46,130 bases of DNA, taken from Priapulus caudatus (taxonomy: Eukaryota; Priapulida; Priapulimorpha; Priapulimorphida; Priapulidae). The translations under genes were made by a program, and so were the position numbers. Positions 42,701 through 46,130 of this stretch are shown here, piece by piece. The notes under the pieces were generated by a model, which was not told the origin of the DNA, did no database searches, and saw only the letters and a list, made by a program, of their open reading frames with translations. The stretch spans positions 151,310 to 197,439 of the forward strand of contig NW_014577533.1 of assembly GCF_000485595.1 (NCBI RefSeq). Direction: 5' to 3'. Position 1 is the first letter of the stretch. Each line of letters starts with the position of its first letter.

Positions 42701-42917
42701 CATTTTATTGAAACGCTCCAAGTGCCTGTGCGTGAACACGAGCGGTCGTAGCTCCAAGAAACGGTATTGCTAGGGTTAGAATACCGTGACGTTGTATTGA
42801 CGTTAGTCACACAGCCTGGTCGGGTTAGAGCGGTCGCTGCAGTTGTATTACTGGATCTGCATATTGGCTGAGAGTGCACACGCACGCGCAGTAAGGCAAG
42901 TTCAAAACGTGACTGTG

Positions 42918-42926
42918 ATAAGGTCA
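42918..42926 (+). promoter_or_regulatory. Nuclear-receptor-like half-site upstream of copy 6
   Basis: ATAAGGTCA in TGTGATAAGGTCACAGATTA, orthologous in position to the copy 4 and 5 sites but with changed flanks. Confidence 0.4.
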
Positions 42927-43026
42927 CAGATTAGACTAATCTGGCGCATGTGACCTGTTAGCATAAACCCAATTACGCAATACGCATGCAATGCGTAGTT
43001 GCTCTAGTTATAGCATGCAATATCAT

Positions 43027-43062
43027 CAATAGCTAATAATACCTAGGTTTTATTAGCTCTTG
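43027..43062. mobile_element. Micro-palindrome, 36 bp, exact 7-bp TSD
   Basis: The termini are CAATAG and CTCTTG, and AGCTAATAATA pairs with the right arm TTTTATTAGCT imperfectly. ATATCAT flanks both sides (43020-43026, 43063-43069). It lies in the copy 6 upstream region. Confidence 0.75.
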
Positions 43063-43125
43063 ATATCATACATACACAAGGCAGGTAACGAGTGAGTGCA
43101 GGCATCAGCCATAACCCGCTCTACG

Positions 43126-43598
43126 CAGGGCCGGATTTAGACATGTGGAAGCCCCTGGGCAGCCTTCAGTAGTAGATGCCCACCCTACCTTAGAATACTA
43201 AAAACTACAGTCATCCATAAAGTAAGTTTTTTCAAGTAGAAAGACTCTGAATAAGCAAGCAAGAAAATCGACATTGAGATGGATGACCTTAGATTTTAAA
43301 TGTTTATCTGCCGACGTGTGCTGAGCAATGACAGGAAAATTCCACTGGCAGATCGACACTGAAACTGCCAGTGGAAAACACCCAGTTAGCTGTTTCCACC
43401 ACCCACCAACAAATACAATATGGCTTGCGTATGTAAGACGTAAAACGCGCGCAATATGGTTTTGATTGATACGTGAGTGTCGTTTAGGTCAGCCTATATT
43501 TTTCCTTACAAATTTCTTTTCATAAAATATGTGGAGGCCCCTGGATGTGGAGGCCCCAGGGCAACTGCCGAGCTTGCCCAGTCCTAAATCCGGCCCTG
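43126..43598. mobile_element. Non-autonomous hAT-like element, 473 bp, 8-bp TSD
   Basis: The termini CAGGGCCGGATTTAG and CTAAATCCGGCCCTG are perfect 15-bp inverted repeats. GCTCTACG occurs exactly on both sides (43118-43125, 43599-43606). An 8-bp duplication and CAGGG ends are classical for hAT transposons. There is no transposase ORF, so it is a MITE. It splits the upstream region of copy 6: ACCCGCTCTACG and CGCCTGCAGATATCTG are contiguous in copies 4 and 5. Confidence 0.9.
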
Positions 43599-43810
43599 GC
43601 TCTACGCCTGCAGATATCTGTGCGTAAATCAGTGCGTATCCCAAACATGATAACGCGTATCTTAGCAAACAGAGTTTTTGTGTCTTTTTGTGACCATTGT
43701 CACTATTGGTGCAAACATAAACTTTGCCCAGCCACTTGTATACCACGAAGCAGGCATCGGCAACACCACCTCCACCACAACCACAATTAACCAGAACCAG
43801 AACAGCAGCA

Positions 43811-45917
43811 ATGGCAATGCAATACAGGTATGTGAGCTATTCGTTCAACCCGATCGCAAAAATGCATCGCGACGCGATTATAAGACACACAAACAATGGC
43901 AAACGACACTGTATATAGTACACAATGAGTAGACCTTGCGAGAAGTCGAGAAGTTGGTTCTACCTGTGTAAGTTTTTCACGTCGAAACTTCGCGTGCAGA
44001 GCGAAAGTATACACAGTTGAAGCTAATGCGGAGAGCAAGCGTGTAGATGGTGTTAGTAAATCGGCAAGAGACCTGAACTTAGAAATCTATTGAGGTATGC
44101 CTACTCCAGATCTGCCTCCTCATCTTCAATTAATCACTTTCACAATAATCGCATTTTTTAATTCTATATTATTTTCCCGCCTGCTGTTATACTGAAACAG
44201 GATTAGCATTTAGGGGTTACCAGGCATACAAGCTGCGACAGTTGATCATATAGAAATTCTATAATGCGTAGATAAAATTGATTACGTACGTATATGTTTC
44301 TAGGGAGATTACAATACGTCACCCACAGACGTTTTTGTACTTTGTTGCAGGGACGCAACAATGGCCGACCGTGATCATGTGCTCAGCATTCAGGTTTTTG
44401 ATGGGCTAGATTATCTGACCAGCACCTACGACAAGCACGTCACCTCCAGCAGCGGTTGTGCTTATGTCGCCGAGAAAGACGGTAAAATTGTACGAGTACA
44501 GCAGTGCAGATACTCATTTATTACATACAAATTAATCTGCTTAGAACCACCTAATTGTCCTAAGATTAGTGTGTTAAGATCAGGAGTGTAGATTAATGTA
44601 GTAAGATTTATTTTCGGGATTTCTTTAGGAATATTAACCTGTCTGATTTAATCGATTTGAAAGGGAGGATTCTATAGGCTTTTGATCGGAACGCGTGGCC
44701 GCTTGGAATTGATTATAATTACTCAGCCAGATAAAGTTACTCTTTACTATTTGTTATCTGTGCTCACAGGTGGCCTTTGCGTTTCACACGACCTTCAACG
44801 ATGGTGACGTCATTATTGAACGGGGTGAACGCACTAAACACGAATATCGACGTCTAGGAATCATGACCGCTTTAAAGAAACATGCCATCAGCACGACATT
44901 AAGTAGATACCCTAACGCAAGGCTGGTCGGAGACTCTAAACTCTCCATGGCTTTTAACCCGGTTCAGCACCCGGCAGGAACTACTGTCAAAATGGAAGTT
45001 GTACGTTTAAATATTGATTGTGAATGATATTAGAGGGATGGGCATGTTCTAACTATAGTAGCAAGGCTGTAGGTCCCGGAGAGGAGATAAAATTGAATGT
45101 GTGCCTAATAAGTGTAAACTGAAAATTGTAATAAGTGTAAAAAGACACTTGTGTTTAGCCATAGAAATATTCAGCAACGCGTTCATACATCATTAAATGC
45201 ATCATTTCTAGCGTCGACAGTGGTCGTAAATGCCATATAAGATAAGCGGAATGCATGTAGAGATCATTTCATGTGTTGCAGCCGCTGTGCGGTACGAAAC
45301 CAGCCACACCGTATGCCACGGCCAAACACTTCGGTGTCGACGTTCCCATGCCAGACTACGATCATCTACAGCTGCTCAACCACGCCCAGATCCGACAACT
45401 GCTGACCTCTAGCGAGAGTTTCACGAAGATCGGCAAGGGCCAGCCGGTTGTTATAAGCTGGGTGCCGTTTACGAGAATGTCATCCGCTGACGTGCAGTTT
45501 CTCATGGAATGCGACAACCCAACTGTTATTGCCGATCTGGACGCCAGAGGTCGCTGCTCGTCGGTTAGCTTTGCAAGTTGCTACGAGACCTCGCTCAAAG
45601 TTGACCCCACGGACATCCACTATAGAATTGTCATCGACATATATTCCTCTGATCGCGACCTGGCCATCCAGCATGTCTATTCTCAAGTTCACAGACACAG
45701 TGTGATGTTAGCAATGTACAACGCTAAAATGCATTTCTTGCTTGCTCTCAACTGTCCTGCAACGAGAGAAGACATTCTGGATGCGTTGGCAAAAATTGGA
45801 ATAGAACGTTTTATGAGTTTTCGGGATGATAAAATTCCTTCGATAAGTGTCTCTATCCGTCCGACAACGGTCGTGAAGTCAGAGTTGAACAGGGGTATGA
45901 TGAATGTATCTAAATAG
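43811..45917 (+). CDS. NAT16-like (histidine N-acetyltransferase-like) GNAT, copy 6, type II, intact
   Basis: Coding exons are 43811-43827, 44351-44489, 44770-45000 and 45282-45917 (17+139+231+636 bp), 340 residues, phases 2, 0, 0. MAMQYRDATMADRDHVL leads into SIQVFDGLDYL, the family entry motif, then AYVAEKDGKI and VAFAFH. IIERGERT precedes RRLGIM (79-84), the CoA-loop position. VVISWVPF (185-192) and VIDIYSSDRDLA mark the NAT16-type C-terminal half. By family it should acetylate an amino-acid amine with acetyl-CoA in the cytosol; the substrate is unknown. An ATG six bases downstream (ATGCAA) could also start translation. Exon 2 has donor GTACGA and exon 3 GTACGT. The promoter carries a hAT MITE and lacks the TATA box seen in copies 4 and 5. 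Confidence 0.88.
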
Positions 45918-46130
45918 TAATGTACGAAAACAATCGTACACAACATTGGTGTGCACTATGGCAGTGGCTACGGGTACATCGATGTAGGAGGTGTACAACA
46001 GTAAGCTGCCGCAATTGTTCACTGTTGCACTATTTCGTTTCTAGAAAATGCCTTTTTTGGCATTTTTTTTCGCCGAAATTCAGCACTAAAGTGCAATAAT
46101 TTGCATTATGCACGCAAGTTAGATGCCTCG
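45918..46130. other. 3' flank of copy 6 with two hairpins
   Basis: TGTACGA/TCGTACA forms a hairpin at about 45921-45941 just after the TAG. AAAATGCC/GGCATTTT (46045-46066) is a second stem with a T6 loop and T-rich tail. No clear AATAAA is seen. Confidence 0.45.

Overview
The window is animal genomic DNA, most likely from an invertebrate with an intron-containing, repeat-rich genome. The evidence is GT-AG introns with conserved phases, a Ty3/gypsy retrotransposon, LINE relics, many MITE-like foldbacks and long (CA)n, (CAG)n and (ACT)n microsatellites. The phylum cannot be fixed from the sequence alone. Two runs of N are present (one base at 13793; 15662-16040).

Left part, 1-15.6 kb: no host gene is recognisable. 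It holds GA-rich low-complexity DNA, an AT-rich unannotated stretch, a noisy 40-bp minisatellite (about 2.25-4.56 kb), and a minus-strand Ty3/gypsy element (gag, protease, pol; about 6.04-12.23 kb). GC-rich satellite DNA flanks the element on both sides (4.95-5.2 kb and 13.16-13.79 kb). Trinucleotide repeats and a roughly 90-bp three-copy repeat follow.

Right part, 16-46 kb: a plus-strand cluster of duplicated genes for a GNAT-fold acetyltransferase resembling vertebrate NAT16/histidine N-acetyltransferase. Each full gene has four coding exons with intron phases 2, 0 and 0. Two subtypes can be told apart. Type I starts MASYR and has WMPYR in the C-terminal half. Type II starts M-T/A-x-x-YR and has WVPF at the same place. 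Copy 2 (type I, 17816-19771, 352 aa) and copy 6 (type II, 43811-45917, 340 aa) are intact. Copy 1 is truncated by a microsatellite. Copy 3 is broken in exon 4 and copy 4 in exon 2. Copy 5 has its middle replaced by a 2.08-kb duplicated block. Copy 7 and several single exons are relics.

The spacers are shuffled segmental duplications: 20.0-24.3 kb with 31.6-35.5 kb; 35.1-37.2 kb with 38.25-40.3 kb; 16.0-17.0 kb with 25.3-26.3 kb; 28.87-29.6 kb with 37.28-38.25 kb. Several junctions fall inside acetyltransferase exons, so the cluster is evolving by repeated non-allelic rearrangement. An antisense LINE relic (endonuclease plus RT fragments) travels with one block.

The most novel signal is a family of 36-57 bp near-perfect palindromes ending CAAGAG/CTCTTG or CAGGAG/CTCCTG. 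Most are flanked by 7-bp direct repeats, and one has landed inside the LINE reading frame. They look like extremely small transposable elements. Other mobile insertions are a 473-bp hAT-like MITE with an exact 8-bp target duplication, a 67-bp palindrome with a 10-bp duplication, a 487-bp TTAA-flanked foldback and a 205-bp foldback next to a TATA box.
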